From positions 1-53,553 of the forward strand of contig JAICUI010000015.1 of assembly GCA_025935925.1 (NCBI GenBank): 53,553 bases of DNA, written 5' to 3'. Each line of letters starts with the position of its first letter. Position 1 is the stretch's first letter. The position numbers and the translations under genes are program-made. The DNA comes from Chloroflexota bacterium (GTDB lineage: Bacteria; Chloroflexota; Limnocylindria; Limnocylindrales; CSP1-4). This document shows, one piece after another, positions 1 through 9,457 of the stretch. The notes beneath the pieces are model-generated. The model did not search any database and was not told where the DNA came from. It saw only the letters and a program-made list of their open reading frames with translations.

Positions 1-130
1 CAATGACGAGCGCCTCGCGGCACTGCCGGGCTGGGTTGCCGAGTACAACACCGAGCGCACCCACACCGCCCTTGGCGGCATCACCCCTCAGGCCGCGTTG
101 GTGAACAACCTACGCGGGAACCACACCTAG
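1..130 (+). CDS. IS481/IS3-type transposase, C-terminal fragment (cut by window edge)
   Basis: The frame starting at base 2 reads through to TAG at 128-130 and encodes the last 42 residues of an rve-type integrase core. The stretch YNTERTHTALGGITP is the conserved tail seen in IS481/IS3-family DDE transposases, where YN..R.H..L....P follows the catalytic Glu. The start and the DDE residues lie outside the window, so activity cannot be judged. The stop is only 10 bp from the 3' end of the next gene, which is on the other strand. I could not identify a terminal inverted repeat in this small gap. Confidence 0.8.
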   Translation, partial: NDERLAALPGWVAEYNTERTHTALGGITPQAALVNNLRGNHT

Positions 131-140
131 GTCCGGCCCG

Positions 141-2237
141 TCAACCGCGGGTCAGCTGCGTGGCCAGCGCCTCCGGCGCCGTGACGGGCTGCCGGCACGC
201 GAAGTCGCGGCACACGAACGCCGTCGGCCGCCCGTCCAGCGAGAACCGCGCCTCGAGCAGCGGCACCGCGGACGCCGACGGGTCCGCGGACGCGGCGACG
301 ACCTGGAACGGTCGAAACCCGCCTTCGACGACGTCGAGCAGCTCGCGTGTCGCGGGCGAATCGAGGTCGCCGACGATCGCGACCTCGTCGAGCCCGGCGT
401 GCGCGAGCTCGAGCGCAATGAGCCACTGGGCGAACGCCGTCGGATAGCGCGCGAGGTACGGAGCGACCCCGGCCAGCGCGCGCTCGGCGGCGTCGCGATA
501 CCGCCCCTCCCCGGTCAGCGCCGCGAGCCGCAGCAGGACGGTGGTCGCCATCGATCCACCCGCAGGCGTGGCGTTGTCCTGGAGGCCCTTCGGCCGGACG
601 ACGAGCGACTCCCCGTCTGACGGCGTGTCGAAGAAGCCGCCTGCGGGATCCGTGAACCGCGCGAGGATCGTGTCGGCGAGCGACCGGGCGATGGCGAACC
701 ACCGCTCGTCGAACGTCGCCTGGTACAGCGCGACCAGCCCCTCGGCGAGGTTCGCGTAGTCCTCGAGCACGCCGTCGGCGGTTGCGCGACCGTCCTTCCA
801 GGACCGGCGCAGCCGCCCGTGCTCGTCGAGGAGGCCGCCCAAGACCGCCGTGGATGCCGTGACGGCGGCCTCCCGGTAGCGCGTCGCCGCATCGGACCAT
901 CCGGGCTCCGCAGTGGCGCTGAGCGCGCGGGCCGCATCGGCGAGCGCCGCGATCGCAAGGCCGTTCCAGGCGGCGAGGACCTTGTCGTCCCGGGCCGGCT
1001 GGGCCCGCGTGCCCCGGCGCTCGAGGAGCCGCCGGCGTGCCTCGGCGAGCACACCCTCGATGACGTCCGCCGCGAGACCGAACGGCTCGCCGAGCTCCGC
1101 GTCGGTCCGACGCCGCGACAGGATCGTGTGCCCTTCCCAGTTGCCGGCCTCCGTGACGCCGTACGCCGCCTCGAACAGCGGCGAGTCGTCGCCCAGCACC
1201 TCCCGCACCTCGTCGAGCGACCAGACGAACGTCGCCCCCTCCTCGCCGTCGGTGTCGGCGTCCTGGCTCGCGGCGAAGCCGCCGTCGGGGGTCCGCAGCT
1301 CGCGCAGCAGGTAGTCGAGCGTCCCCGTGGCGACATCGACCAGCGCCCGGTCGCCCGTCACCTGCCACGCGTGGAGGTACGCGCGCGCGAGCTGGGCGTT
1401 GTCGTAGAGCATCTGCTCGAAGTGCGGCACGAGCCAGATCGCGTCGGTCGCGTAGCGGTGGAAGCCGCCGCCCAGGTGGTCGTGGATCCCGCCCGCCGCC
1501 ATCGCGGCGAGCGAGCGATGGGCCAGCGAGAGCGGGAGGTCGTCTTCGGTCGCCGCGTGACGGAGGAGCAGCGCCTCGATCGTCATGGGCTGCGGGAACT
1601 TGGGCGCGCCGCCCCAGCCGCCGTTCGCGACGTCGAACGCGGCCTCGATCGCGCGCGTCGCCTGGTCCAGCACGGCGGCCGGCGGCAACCCCGTCCCCGT
1701 CACCCCCGAGCCCTGCTGGCTCGCGACCGCCTCGACGAGCCGCGCGGCCTGCGTCTCGAGCCCGGACCGCTCCTGCGCCCAGGCCTGCGAGATCGCGTCC
1801 AGCACCTGGCGGAACGCCGGCATGCCGTGGCGCGGCGTGTCCGGGAAGTACGTGCCGCCGTAGAACGGGCGCCCGTCGGGCGTCAGGAACACGCTCATCG
1901 GCCAGCCGCCCTGACCCGTCATCGCCTGCACCGCGCCCATGTAGACGGCGTCGAGGTCGGGGCGTTCCTCGCGGTCGACCTTGATCGCGACGAACCGCGC
2001 GTTGAGCGCCGCCGCCGTCCCCTCGTCCTCGAACGACTCGCGCTCCATGACGTGGCACCAGTGGCACGCGGCGTAGCCGATCGAGAGGAACACCGGCCGG
2101 TCGAGCAGCTTCGCGCGGGCGAAGGCGTCGGGTCCCCACGAGAACCAGTCGACCGGGTTGTGGGCGTGCTGCAGCAGGTAGGGGCTCGTCTCGCGCGCGA
2201 GCCGGTTGGTGTGGCGATGGCCGCCGTCGTCGCCCAT
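141..2237 (-). CDS. Thioredoxin-fold DUF255 / SPATA20-like (YyaL) protein
   Basis: A 698-residue protein of the SPATA20/YyaL family, near the usual length of about 680. The N-terminal thioredoxin-like domain has the signature NPVDWFSWG followed by a CHWC motif ([14 protein letters not shown], about residues 45-60), then [13 protein letters not shown] and GGTYFP. The remainder is an alpha/alpha-toroid resembling N-acylglucosamine 2-epimerases. The biochemical function of the family is not established. The start ATG (2237) has no Shine-Dalgarno. Instead a TACCAT hexamer sits 6 nt upstream, suggesting a leaderless transcript. The frame stays open further upstream across the divergent neighbour, but that part has no family similarity and is not coding. 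Confidence 0.9.
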   Translation of the reverse strand: MGDDGGHRHTNRLARETSPYLLQHAHNPVDWFSWGPDAFARAKLLDRPVFLSIGYAACHWCHVMERESFEDEGTAAALNARFVAIKVDREERPDLDAVYMGAVQAMTGQGGWPMSVFLTPDGRPFYGGTYFPDTPRHGMPAFRQVLDAISQAWAQERSGLETQAARLVEAVASQQGSGVTGTGLPPAAVLDQATRAIEAAFDVANGGWGGAPKFPQPMTIEALLLRHAATEDDLPLSLAHRSLAAMAAGGIHDHLGGGFHRYATDAIWLVPHFEQMLYDNAQLARAYLHAWQVTGDRALVDVATGTLDYLLRELRTPDGGFAASQDADTDGEEGATFVWSLDEVREVLGDDSPLFEAAYGVTEAGNWEGHTILSRRRTDAELGEPFGLAADVIEGVLAEARRRLLERRGTRAQPARDDKVLAAWNGLAIAALADAARALSATAEPGWSDAATRYREAAVTASTAVLGGLLDEHGRLRRSWKDGRATADGVLEDYANLAEGLVALYQATFDERWFAIARSLADTILARFTDPAGGFFDTPSDGESLVVRPKGLQDNATPAGGSMATTVLLRLAALTGEGRYRDAAERALAGVAPYLARYPTAFAQWLIALELAHAGLDEVAIVGDLDSPATRELLDVVEGGFRPFQVVAASADPSASAVPLLEARFSLDGRPTAFVCRDFACRQPVTAPEALATQLTRG

Positions 2238-2243
2238 GGACCG

Positions 2244-2249
2244 ATGGTA
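2244..2249 (-). promoter_or_regulatory. Putative leaderless -10 box of the SPATA20-like gene
   Basis: On the minus strand TACCATCGG ends close to the ATG, with 6 nt between the hexamer and the start. No SD is present and no clear -35 is visible. It matches the motif seen before at least four other genes in this window. Confidence 0.5.
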
Positions 2250-2438
2250 CGCGGGACCCTCGAGCGCCCGTCGGTGCCGGACCGCAACGCAGGCATTCAC
2301 CACATCGCACGCGAAACGCGGCGTGTCGTCTGAACCACACTGGTAACCGCGGCGTAACAGGTCTAGGCTACGGTTTCTTCCGCGGCTCCCCCTGCCCGCC
2401 GGCTGGAGACTCGATCGCTGGACCGTTACCTCCGCGCG

Positions 2439-4451
2439 ATGTTCGTGGCGCTCCTCGTGGCCCTGGTGGCCGTGACGGGGCAGGCCGCGCCCGCGCGCGC
2501 CGCGGCGGCCGTGCCGAAAGTCGCCATCGTCGTCGGTCCCGTCGCCGGCACCACGCCGTACTACAAGGGGCTCGCGGATCAGGCAGCCGCGGCGGCACGC
2601 ACCGCGGGCGCCGAGGTCGTGAAGGTCTACTCGCCGGACGCGACGTGGCCGGCCGTCCAGAAGGCGCTCACGGGCGCGTCGATCGTCGTCTATCTCGGCC
2701 ACGGCAACGGCTGGCCCAGCCGGTACCGCGACTCCCTGTACCCGCCGACGCAGAACGGCTTCGGCCTCAACCCGGTCGCCGGCGTCGACGACTCGCATCA
2801 CCAGTACTTCGGCGAGGCGTCGGTCCAGACACTCCACCTCGCGCAGAACGCGGTCGTGGTCCTCAGCCACCTGTGCTACGCCAGCGGCAACAGCGAGCCC
2901 GGGCTCCCCGAGGGCACCCGGTCGGACGCCATCCAGCGCGTCGACAACTTCGCCGCGGGCTTCCTGCGCGCCGGCGCGCAGGCCGTCGTCGCGGAGGCCC
3001 ACTTCGGGCCCGCGTACTACGTCCGCTCGCTGCTCGCCGACCGCGGGAGCATCCAGCACATCTTCGCGAGCTCGCCCACCGCGAACGGCATCGACCCGAT
3101 CGTGACCGCGAGCCAGCGCACGCCGGGCTACACGGTCCGCCTGGATCCCGAGCGCACCGACGGCGGCTACGTGCGGTCGCTCGTGTCCCGCGGCGGCCTC
3201 ACGGCCGACCAGGTCCGCGGGGGCGCGACGGGGTCCGCGTCGGGCTCCGGAACGACCGTCGCCGAGCCGCCGTTCGAGCCGAGCCTCGTCACCACGGGCG
3301 TCCGGTTCGCGCAGCCGACGTTCAAGGGTCTCCCGGTCGCCGACACGACGAGCCGGCTGGTCCTCCCGTTCGCGGCCGGCGACCGCACGTCGATCCCGGC
3401 CGGCGCGCAGGTCTCCGTCCGCTGGGATCCGCTGGCGCTCGACTCGCCGATCGCGCCCGCGGACCCCGCGAGCGACACGACGCCGACGGTGTCCGTCCCC
3501 GACGGCGCGGCCGCGAACGTCGGGCCGGCGCCCGCGCCAGGCGCGTCCGCGGCGCCCGGGCCGTCCGGGGCACCCGGCGCCTCGCCGTCTCCCGGCGCCT
3601 CGCCGGCGCCGGGTCCGAATGCGTCGCCGGACGTCGCGCCGGTCGCGCCCGACGTCGATCTCGTCGTCAGCGAGCAGCTCGGCTCCGTCGTCCAGCCCGC
3701 GAAGGCGGCACGCACCTCGAAGGGCCTCGCGGTCAACGTGACGTTCCCGCAGGCGCCCGGCCTGTACCGGCTCGTGGCGATGCTCCACACCCCCGATGGG
3801 GTCGCGTACGACGCCGCCACGCAAGCGCTCGTCACGCCGGTCCTCGTGCGCATCCGCCCGGCGCTCGCGGCCGCGTACGGCGTCCAGCCGGCGCTCGACG
3901 TGACGAGCGGTGCCGACGCGGAGCTGCCAATCCGCGTGCTCAACGCCGGGTCCAAGCGCTGGGACCTCGAGGTCACCGCGCCGCCGTCCCGCGTCGCCGG
4001 CGAGCCGGGCGTCATGTCGCGCACGACGACGCTGCGCGCGAACCTCGTCGTGACGTGGATATCCGCGGCGGGACAGCCGGTGCCGGACGCCCTTGTGACC
4101 CGGCTCGATGACGCCGTGATGGCGCCCGGCGGCTCGTCGGCACTGACGCTCGGTCTCACCGCACCGGACCAGCCCGGCCAGTACCTGCTCCTCGTCGACG
4201 TCGTCGCGCCGTCGGGCGGCGCCCTGTCCGCCGAGGGCGTGCAGCCGGCGATCGTCCGCGTGACCGTGGACGAAGCGCCCGCGCCCGTCCCGACGCCCGA
4301 CGACGACGCGGCGCCGGGCCCGTCGGCGTCGCCGGCGGCCGACCCGAGCGCCGCTCCGGCGGTCAGCCCTGCGCCCGCCGCGTCGCCGTCGACCGGCACG
4401 ACCGACCCGGGCAAGGCGGACACCGGCGGCGGCCCGAAGCGCCGGGACTGA
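2439..4451 (+). CDS. Secreted protein with caspase-like (clan CD) His/Cys signature and P/A-rich linker
   Basis: A 670-residue exported protein. The N-terminus is a hydrophobic signal peptide ending in ARA. The annotated ATG lacks a charged n-region. A CTG at 2418 in the same frame adds LDRYLRA and has GGAG at 2405-2408 at proper spacing, so it may be the real start. Two motifs resemble clan CD cysteine peptidases: a hydrophobic strand followed by HG ([11 protein letters not shown]) and a later hydrophobic strand followed by Cys ([12 protein letters not shown]). A Pro/Ala/Gly-rich linker (about residues 360-400) leads to beta-rich C-terminal domains and a low-complexity tail. No family is recognised with certainty; the peptidase call is inference from the two motifs. 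Confidence 0.75.
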   Translation: MFVALLVALVAVTGQAAPARAAAAVPKVAIVVGPVAGTTPYYKGLADQAAAAARTAGAEVVKVYSPDATWPAVQKALTGASIVVYLGHGNGWPSRYRDSLYPPTQNGFGLNPVAGVDDSHHQYFGEASVQTLHLAQNAVVVLSHLCYASGNSEPGLPEGTRSDAIQRVDNFAAGFLRAGAQAVVAEAHFGPAYYVRSLLADRGSIQHIFASSPTANGIDPIVTASQRTPGYTVRLDPERTDGGYVRSLVSRGGLTADQVRGGATGSASGSGTTVAEPPFEPSLVTTGVRFAQPTFKGLPVADTTSRLVLPFAAGDRTSIPAGAQVSVRWDPLALDSPIAPADPASDTTPTVSVPDGAAANVGPAPAPGASAAPGPSGAPGASPSPGASPAPGPNASPDVAPVAPDVDLVVSEQLGSVVQPAKAARTSKGLAVNVTFPQAPGLYRLVAMLHTPDGVAYDAATQALVTPVLVRIRPALAAAYGVQPALDVTSGADAELPIRVLNAGSKRWDLEVTAPPSRVAGEPGVMSRTTTLRANLVVTWISAAGQPVPDALVTRLDDAVMAPGGSSALTLGLTAPDQPGQYLLLVDVVAPSGGALSAEGVQPAIVRVTVDEAPAPVPTPDDDAAPGPSASPAADPSAAPAVSPAPAASPSTGTTDPGKADTGGGPKRRD

Positions 4452-4539
4452 CGCCCCGCCGGGAGGTCAGGCCCGGCATCGCCATGCGCTCGCAATGTCC
4501 GGACCTGGCGCCGACTCGGCCCGTGGGCACCTTCCGTGC

Positions 4540-4545
4540 TTGAAT
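4540..4545 (+). promoter_or_regulatory. Weak leaderless -10 candidate before the GT4 gene
   Basis: TTGAAT lies 7 nt before the ATG at 4553 and no SD is present. It deviates from the window motif at the second base, so this is a weak member of the set. Confidence 0.25.
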
Positions 4546-4552
4546 CCGCAGC

Positions 4553-5653
4553 ATGGGAACGGATGCGGCGGTGATGGATCCCGCCTTGGACCAGCCCGGC
4601 CGGGATCGGCTGCGGGTGCTGCTCGTGGCACCCCCGATGCTCCCCGTGCCGCCCCCCACCTACGCGGGCACGGAGCGCGTCGTCGCGGCGCTCGGGGACG
4701 AGCTCCATCGGCGTGGGCACGAGGTCGCACTCGTCGCGTCCGGCGACTCCGACGTGCCGTACGAGCGCATCGCGACCGTCGACCACAGCCTGTGGGAGAG
4801 CGGCTACCGCGGCGATGTCGCGAGCTACATGCAGCACACCGTGGAGGTCGCATGGCGCGCGTCGTCGCGCTTCGACATCGTCCACGCCCACCTCGAGAAC
4901 CACGGGATCGTGTTCGCCGAGCACTGCGAGACGCCGGTGATCTCGACGATGCACGGCCGGCTCGACGTCGCCGGCATGCCCGAGCTGCTCGAGGCGCACC
5001 CTGACGTGCCGCTGGTCGCGATCAGCGAGAGCCAGCGCCGGTGGTTCCCCGACCTCAACTGGGTCGCGACGATCCACCACGGCCTGCCGCTCGCGACGAT
5101 GCCCTCGTCGACCGAGCCGGGCGACTATCTCGCGTTCGTCGGCCGGGTCACGCCCGAGAAGGGCATCCGCGAGGCGATCGAGCTGAGCCGGAAGATCGGG
5201 ATCCCGCTGCGCGCCGCGGCGAAGGTCCACGACGGCCCCGAGCGCGCCCACTTCGAAGAGGTCGTCCAGCCGGCGATCGACGCCGACGAGATCGACTTCC
5301 TGGGCGAGGTGGGGCCGCTCGAGCGCGATCCGCTGTACGCGGGAGCGCTCGCGACGGTGATGCTCGGCGGCTGGCCCGAGCCGTTCGGGCTCGTGGCGAT
5401 CGAGTCGATGGCGACCGGGACCCCGGTGATCGCCCGGCGCGCCGGCGCGCTGACCGAGACGATCGAGCACGGCGTGACCGGGTTCCTCGTCGACGACGTC
5501 AACGAGGCCGCGCTCGCCGTGGAGAAGGTCCGAGACCTCGACCGGGCGAGGATCCGGGAGATCACCCTCGAGCGGTTCTCGCCGCGGAGGATGGTCGACG
5601 AATACGAGCAGGCGTATCGCGCGGTGATGGCCGGACGCAGCCACCGGCGGTAG
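4553..5653 (+). CDS. Glycosyltransferase family 4 (GT-B fold)
   Basis: A 366-residue GT-B glycosyltransferase of the GT4 type. The N-terminal Rossmann half starts with LRVLLVAPP and contains the acceptor-side loop YAGTERVV and the helix HRRGHEVALVASG. The C-terminal half carries the donor-binding motif EPFGLVAIESMATGTPVIA (E-x7-E), followed by ETIEHGVTGFLVDD. It probably transfers a sugar from a nucleotide-sugar donor to a lipid or small-molecule acceptor in the cytosol; the substrate cannot be told. A DUF72 gene follows 12 nt later and could be cotranscribed. The ATG has no obvious SD; TTGAAT lies 7 nt before it. Confidence 0.88.
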   Translation: MGTDAAVMDPALDQPGRDRLRVLLVAPPMLPVPPPTYAGTERVVAALGDELHRRGHEVALVASGDSDVPYERIATVDHSLWESGYRGDVASYMQHTVEVAWRASSRFDIVHAHLENHGIVFAEHCETPVISTMHGRLDVAGMPELLEAHPDVPLVAISESQRRWFPDLNWVATIHHGLPLATMPSSTEPGDYLAFVGRVTPEKGIREAIELSRKIGIPLRAAAKVHDGPERAHFEEVVQPAIDADEIDFLGEVGPLERDPLYAGALATVMLGGWPEPFGLVAIESMATGTPVIARRAGALTETIEHGVTGFLVDDVNEAALAVEKVRDLDRARIREITLERFSPRRMVDEYEQAYRAVMAGRSHRR

Positions 5654-5665
5654 GCTTCGCCTCCC

Positions 5666-6787
5666 ATGCCGAGCCCGCGGTCCGCCACGCGTCCCTCGCG
5701 CGCCCGCCCGGCGCGCGACGACGCCGGGCCGCGCGAGCACCGCGTCGCCGAGGACCTCGACGAGCGGCACGATCCCGGTCCGGACGCCGCGAACGCGCGG
5801 CTCGCCGGCGAGGGGATCGAGGCGGCTGCGACCGAGCCGCTCGCGGCGGCGAACGGGCACCTCGTCCGCGTCGGGACGGCGTCGTGGACGGATCCGACGA
5901 TGACCGCGTCGGGCGTCTTCTACCCGCCGGAGGCCGGCAGCGCGGAGGAGCGGCTCCAGTTCTACGCGTCGCGGTTCCCGGTGGTGGAGGTGGACGCGAC
6001 GTACTACGCGCTGCCGTCGCGGCGGCTGTCGGAGCTGTGGGTGGAGCGCACGCCGCCCGACTTCGTGTTCGACATCAAGGCGCATGCGCTGCTCACCGGC
6101 CAGCCGACCGAGACCAAGCGGCTGCCGAAGGCGATCCGCGAGGCCCTGCCGCCGACGCTCGCCGACAAGGCGCGCGTCTATGCCAAGGACCTGCCCGGCG
6201 AGCTGCTCGCCGAGGTCTGGCGCACGTTCGCCGACGGCGTCGCGCCGCTCGCGGAGCATGGCCAGCTGGGCGCCGTGTTCCTCCAGTACCCGAAGTGGTT
6301 CTTCACGTCGTCCGAGAACCGGGACGCCATCCGGGAGGCCAAGGCCGCGCTCGACCCGTACGGGTTGCGCGTCGCCGTGGAGTTCCGCAACGCGACGTGG
6401 TTCAACGAGAAGAACGCCGAGCGCACCATGCGCTTCCTCGAGGACGAGGGCATCCCGCTCGTCATGGTCGACGGGCCGCAGGGGTACAAGTCGTCGGTGC
6501 CGCCCGTCGTCGCGACGACGTCCAAGGACCTGGCGGTCGTGCGCTTCCACGGCCGCCGGACCGCGACCTGGGAGGACATGAAGGGCCGGGCGACGGTCGA
6601 GCGCTTCCGCTACCTGTACGACGAGGGCGAGCTCCAGGAGTGGGTCCCGCGGATCGCCCAAGCCGCCGCCCAAGCCGAGGACACCCACGTCCTGATGAAC
6701 AACTGCTACGCGAACTACGGCTCCACGAACGCGCGCGAGCTGGCGAAGCTCCTGGCCGAGGAGCTCGCGGGGTCGGGCGCCGGCTGA
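5666..6787 (+). CDS. DUF72 (YecE-like) family protein
   Basis: A 373-residue DUF72 protein with a TIM-barrel-like fold. Recognisable blocks are VRVGTASWTDPTM, FYASRFPVVEVDATYYALPS, FVFDIKAHALLTG, GAVFLQYPKWF, VAVEFRNATWF and MNNCYANYGSTNA. The family role is unknown. The first 65 residues are charged and low in conservation, so the mature family core probably begins around HLVRVGTASW and the true start could be internal. The stop codon overlaps the next gene by one base (TGATG), indicating translational coupling. Confidence 0.88.
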   Translation: MPSPRSATRPSRARPARDDAGPREHRVAEDLDERHDPGPDAANARLAGEGIEAAATEPLAAANGHLVRVGTASWTDPTMTASGVFYPPEAGSAEERLQFYASRFPVVEVDATYYALPSRRLSELWVERTPPDFVFDIKAHALLTGQPTETKRLPKAIREALPPTLADKARVYAKDLPGELLAEVWRTFADGVAPLAEHGQLGAVFLQYPKWFFTSSENRDAIREAKAALDPYGLRVAVEFRNATWFNEKNAERTMRFLEDEGIPLVMVDGPQGYKSSVPPVVATTSKDLAVVRFHGRRTATWEDMKGRATVERFRYLYDEGELQEWVPRIAQAAAQAEDTHVLMNNCYANYGSTNARELAKLLAEELAGSGAG

Positions 6788-7506
6788 TGCACGGGTCCGA
6801 CGTGCCGGGCTTCCTGCCCAGCACCCACGGGTTCTCGTTCGCCAACCGCTGGGCGCCCGGACCGACGATGCGGCTCGGGCCGGTCGACACCCGCGTCGTC
6901 GGGGTCGGCGATGCCGCGGCCGGGCTGTGTGGCGGGATGGTGATGACAGTCCGGGACCTGTTCGAGGCCGGCCTGTCCGCCTCGGGACGCCCGCAGCCAG
7001 CGAACGGTTCGGCGCCGTTCCGGGCGATCGTGCGCCGCCAGGTCCAGTCGCTCGACTGGCTGAAGGTGCCGCTCCGCTATTTGGACCTGATGGCACTCCG
7101 GCCGGATCCGCCGACCGGGCTCGCCGCGCTGCTCCGCCGCGAGCCGCCCCGCGTCGAGACGATGGACCGCGAGTGGCCGTGCATCCGCGCCGTCCTCGAG
7201 GGCCGGCATCTGTGCCCGGTCGGGCTCGTCCGCACGACCAGCGGCTCGCCCTGGGACCTGACCCAGAACCACCAGGTGCTGGCGTACGGCTACGCCGCGG
7301 CCGACGATGGCTCGCAGGTCACGATCCGGATCTACGACCCGAACCACCCGGGCGACGACTCGGTCGAGCTTCGCGCCTACGTCGAGCCCGACGACGGGCG
7401 GCCGCTCCGGCAGCGGATCCACGTGTCGCAGTCGACGGGCGAGCCGCTGCTCGGGTTCTTCGCGCAACCCTACCCGTTGCCGTCGGGCGTCCGTGCCTGG
7501 CGTTGA
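6787..7506 (+). CDS. Papain-like (C39-like) conserved hypothetical protein
   Basis: A 239-residue protein with no signal peptide. The arrangement GLCGGMVMTVRDLFEAG (early Cys in a helix start), NHQVLAYGY (His on a strand) and IRIYDPNHPGDD (Asp/Asn on the following strand) is the order expected for a papain-like Cys-His-Asn/Asp site such as peptidase C39-like domains. I do not recognise a named family. The ATG overlaps the stop of the DUF72 gene by one base. A hydrolase or transglutaminase-like role is inference only. Confidence 0.72.
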   Translation: MHGSDVPGFLPSTHGFSFANRWAPGPTMRLGPVDTRVVGVGDAAAGLCGGMVMTVRDLFEAGLSASGRPQPANGSAPFRAIVRRQVQSLDWLKVPLRYLDLMALRPDPPTGLAALLRREPPRVETMDREWPCIRAVLEGRHLCPVGLVRTTSGSPWDLTQNHQVLAYGYAAADDGSQVTIRIYDPNHPGDDSVELRAYVEPDDGRPLRQRIHVSQSTGEPLLGFFAQPYPLPSGVRAWR

Positions 7507-7624
7507 CGTCGCCCGCGCGATGACTCGCCCGGCGGAATGGCGGCCGCGATGCCGAACGTGAACGCACCCGGTCGCCGACCGGCGTCGCTCCTCCACGACA
7601 CCGGCCGGCATCCCGGGCGGTCAA

Positions 7625-7642
7625 GAGGCGGTGTCCCGCCTC
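7625..7642. terminator. GC hairpin between convergent genes (possible bidirectional terminator)
   Basis: A perfect 7-bp stem (GAGGCGG/CCGCCTC) with loop TGTC lies between the stops of two convergent genes at 7506 and 7692. There is no U-tract, so intrinsic termination is uncertain. The rest of the 185-nt gap shows nothing else. Confidence 0.3.
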
Positions 7643-7691
7643 CGACACCGAGCGATACGAGCGCCCGGTGCGGGACGGTTCGGTCGAGGGC

Positions 7692-9239
7692 CTAGCGCTC
7701 GAGGCGTGCGGCCTGGTCGAGCATCGTCAGCAGCCGGTCGACCTGCTCGGTGTCCGGGAGGTCGCGGCGCTGCTCGGCCGCAAGGGTCGCGACGTCGCGG
7801 ACGTCGTAGCGCTGCGCCCAGCGACTCTGGCGGAAGCGCTCGGCGGCGGCTGCGACGATCGCGTCGAGCTTGAACGCGGGCGCCGTCGCCTCGAATGCCT
7901 TGGCGAGGCTGTCGATGCGCACCTCGCGCGCGACCTCGCCCGCCTTGCGAGTCGCCGGGTCCGTCCAGCGGACGCGGACCGTCCCGATCGTCCCCTTGTC
8001 GAACACGCCCTCGCCGCCGCCGGTCAGCCGCAGGGCATACAGCGCGGTGGCCGCGTGCCCGGCGCCGATCGCCCCCGCGTCCACCTCGTCGTCGCGGAAC
8101 TGCTGGTCCGGGATGTCCCGGTTCTCGTAGCCCAGGAGCCGGTACGCCTCGACGACGTCGGGGTTGAACTCGACCTGGGCGCGGGCGTCGAGCGCCACCG
8201 TGTCGAGCGTCGACACGAGCTTCGTGCCGAACAGCCTCTGGGCGTCCTCGAACGTGTTGACGTAGGCGTAGAAGCCGTCGCCCTTGTCCGCGAGCTGCTC
8301 CATGAGCACGTCGTTGTAGTTGCCCATCCCGAAGCCGACGGTGACGAGCTGGACGCCGGCCTCGGCATCGGGCCGGATGCGCGCGAGGATCTGCGCCGGG
8401 TCGACCGCGCCCATGTTCGCGACGCCATCCGACGCGAGGATCACGCGGTTGATGCCGGCGTCGTCGAGCGTCTCGGCAGCCAGCTGATAGCCGAGCCGCA
8501 GCCCGGCCTCGGCGTTGGTCGAGCCGCCGGGCTCGAGCTGGTCGATCGCCGAGAGGATTCGCTCCCGGTCCGATGCCCGCGTCGGCTCCAGCAGCACCTG
8601 GGCGTCGGTGCCGAACGCGACGATGGCCACGGTGTCCCGCGGCCGCAGCCGGTCGACGAGGAAGCGGAGCGACTGCTTCGCGAGCTCGAGCCGGTCCTCG
8701 CGGGCCATCGACCCGGACGTGTCGATGACGAACGTGAGCGACGCGTCGGGCCGCTCCGGCCGCGCGACGGTCCTCGCCTTGACGCCGATGCGCAGGAGGA
8801 CCTCGTCCTCGGCGAGGAACGGGCTCGGACCGCCGTCGGCGGTGATCGCGAACGTCCCATCCTCGGGCGCGGCGTAGCCTTGGTCGAAGCTGTTCACGAA
8901 CTCCTCGACGCGGACGGACGCCGGGTCGGGCAGGTTGCCGTCGGCGACGTAGCGCTGCGCGATCGTGTACGACGCCGTGTCGACGTCGAGGCCGAAGGTG
9001 GACTGGCGGTCGCGGTCGGCCGGCACGAACGGGTTCACGCCCGGATCCTGGTACGTCACGCCGTCGTACGGCGTCGCCGGCGCCTGCGGTTCCGGCGGGT
9101 ACGTGGCCGGAGCGGGCGTCGGATCGTGGTGCGCGGGCGGCGCGACGGTCGGCGCGTACGGCGCCGAGGTGCCGCTGGACGCGCTGCAGGCCGCGGTCCC
9201 GAGGGCCACGGCGGCGAGGAGCAGGATCGGCTTGCGCAT
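7692..9239 (-). CDS. VWA-domain lipoprotein (YfbK-like, DUF3520)
   Basis: A 515-residue exported lipoprotein. The signal peptide ends in the lipobox GTAACS. A Pro-rich linker follows, then an N-terminal VWA-associated domain (FGLDVDTASYTIAQRY) and the VWA domain with MIDAS motif DTSGSM, GGSTN and ASDGVANMG. The C-terminal DUF3520-like domain ends near residue 500. It resembles E. coli YfbK and probably binds a divalent cation and a protein partner at the outer face of the membrane. AGGGAGG lies 9 nt before the ATG, a normal SD. Confidence 0.9.
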   Translation of the reverse strand: MRKPILLLAAVALGTAACSASSGTSAPYAPTVAPPAHHDPTPAPATYPPEPQAPATPYDGVTYQDPGVNPFVPADRDRQSTFGLDVDTASYTIAQRYVADGNLPDPASVRVEEFVNSFDQGYAAPEDGTFAITADGGPSPFLAEDEVLLRIGVKARTVARPERPDASLTFVIDTSGSMAREDRLELAKQSLRFLVDRLRPRDTVAIVAFGTDAQVLLEPTRASDRERILSAIDQLEPGGSTNAEAGLRLGYQLAAETLDDAGINRVILASDGVANMGAVDPAQILARIRPDAEAGVQLVTVGFGMGNYNDVLMEQLADKGDGFYAYVNTFEDAQRLFGTKLVSTLDTVALDARAQVEFNPDVVEAYRLLGYENRDIPDQQFRDDEVDAGAIGAGHAATALYALRLTGGGEGVFDKGTIGTVRVRWTDPATRKAGEVAREVRIDSLAKAFEATAPAFKLDAIVAAAAERFRQSRWAQRYDVRDVATLAAEQRRDLPDTEQVDRLLTMLDQAARLER

Positions 9240-9457
9240 GGCGCAACCTCCCTGGGGGATCGCCCTGCGACGACCCCGGTCCGAGGCGGGCGAGTGCCCG
9301 CGAGGTCCCGGGTGCCGTCGGCGCGCTGCCGGTGGTCCGGGCCGTGGCGGCGGTCGTCGTCGAGGAGCCCGTCGCCGACCCGGATCGTCTCCGGCGGCGC
9401 GTCCCGCGGAAACCGGCCGCGGCCCGCCTGCGCGTTACGGGGTATCCCTGAAGGATC

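Noticed and set aside
2238..3824. N-terminal extension of the SPATA20-like gene to about 1227 codons
   Set aside because: The added sequence is the antisense of the secreted protein and unlike the family. The conserved N-terminus begins at the 2237 ATG.
3167..7096. 1309-codon open frame on the minus strand
   Set aside because: It lies antisense to the secreted protein, GT4, DUF72 and papain-like genes. Composition is Arg/Pro/Ala-rich, and no family blocks are visible. Long stop-free antisense frames are expected at this GC content.
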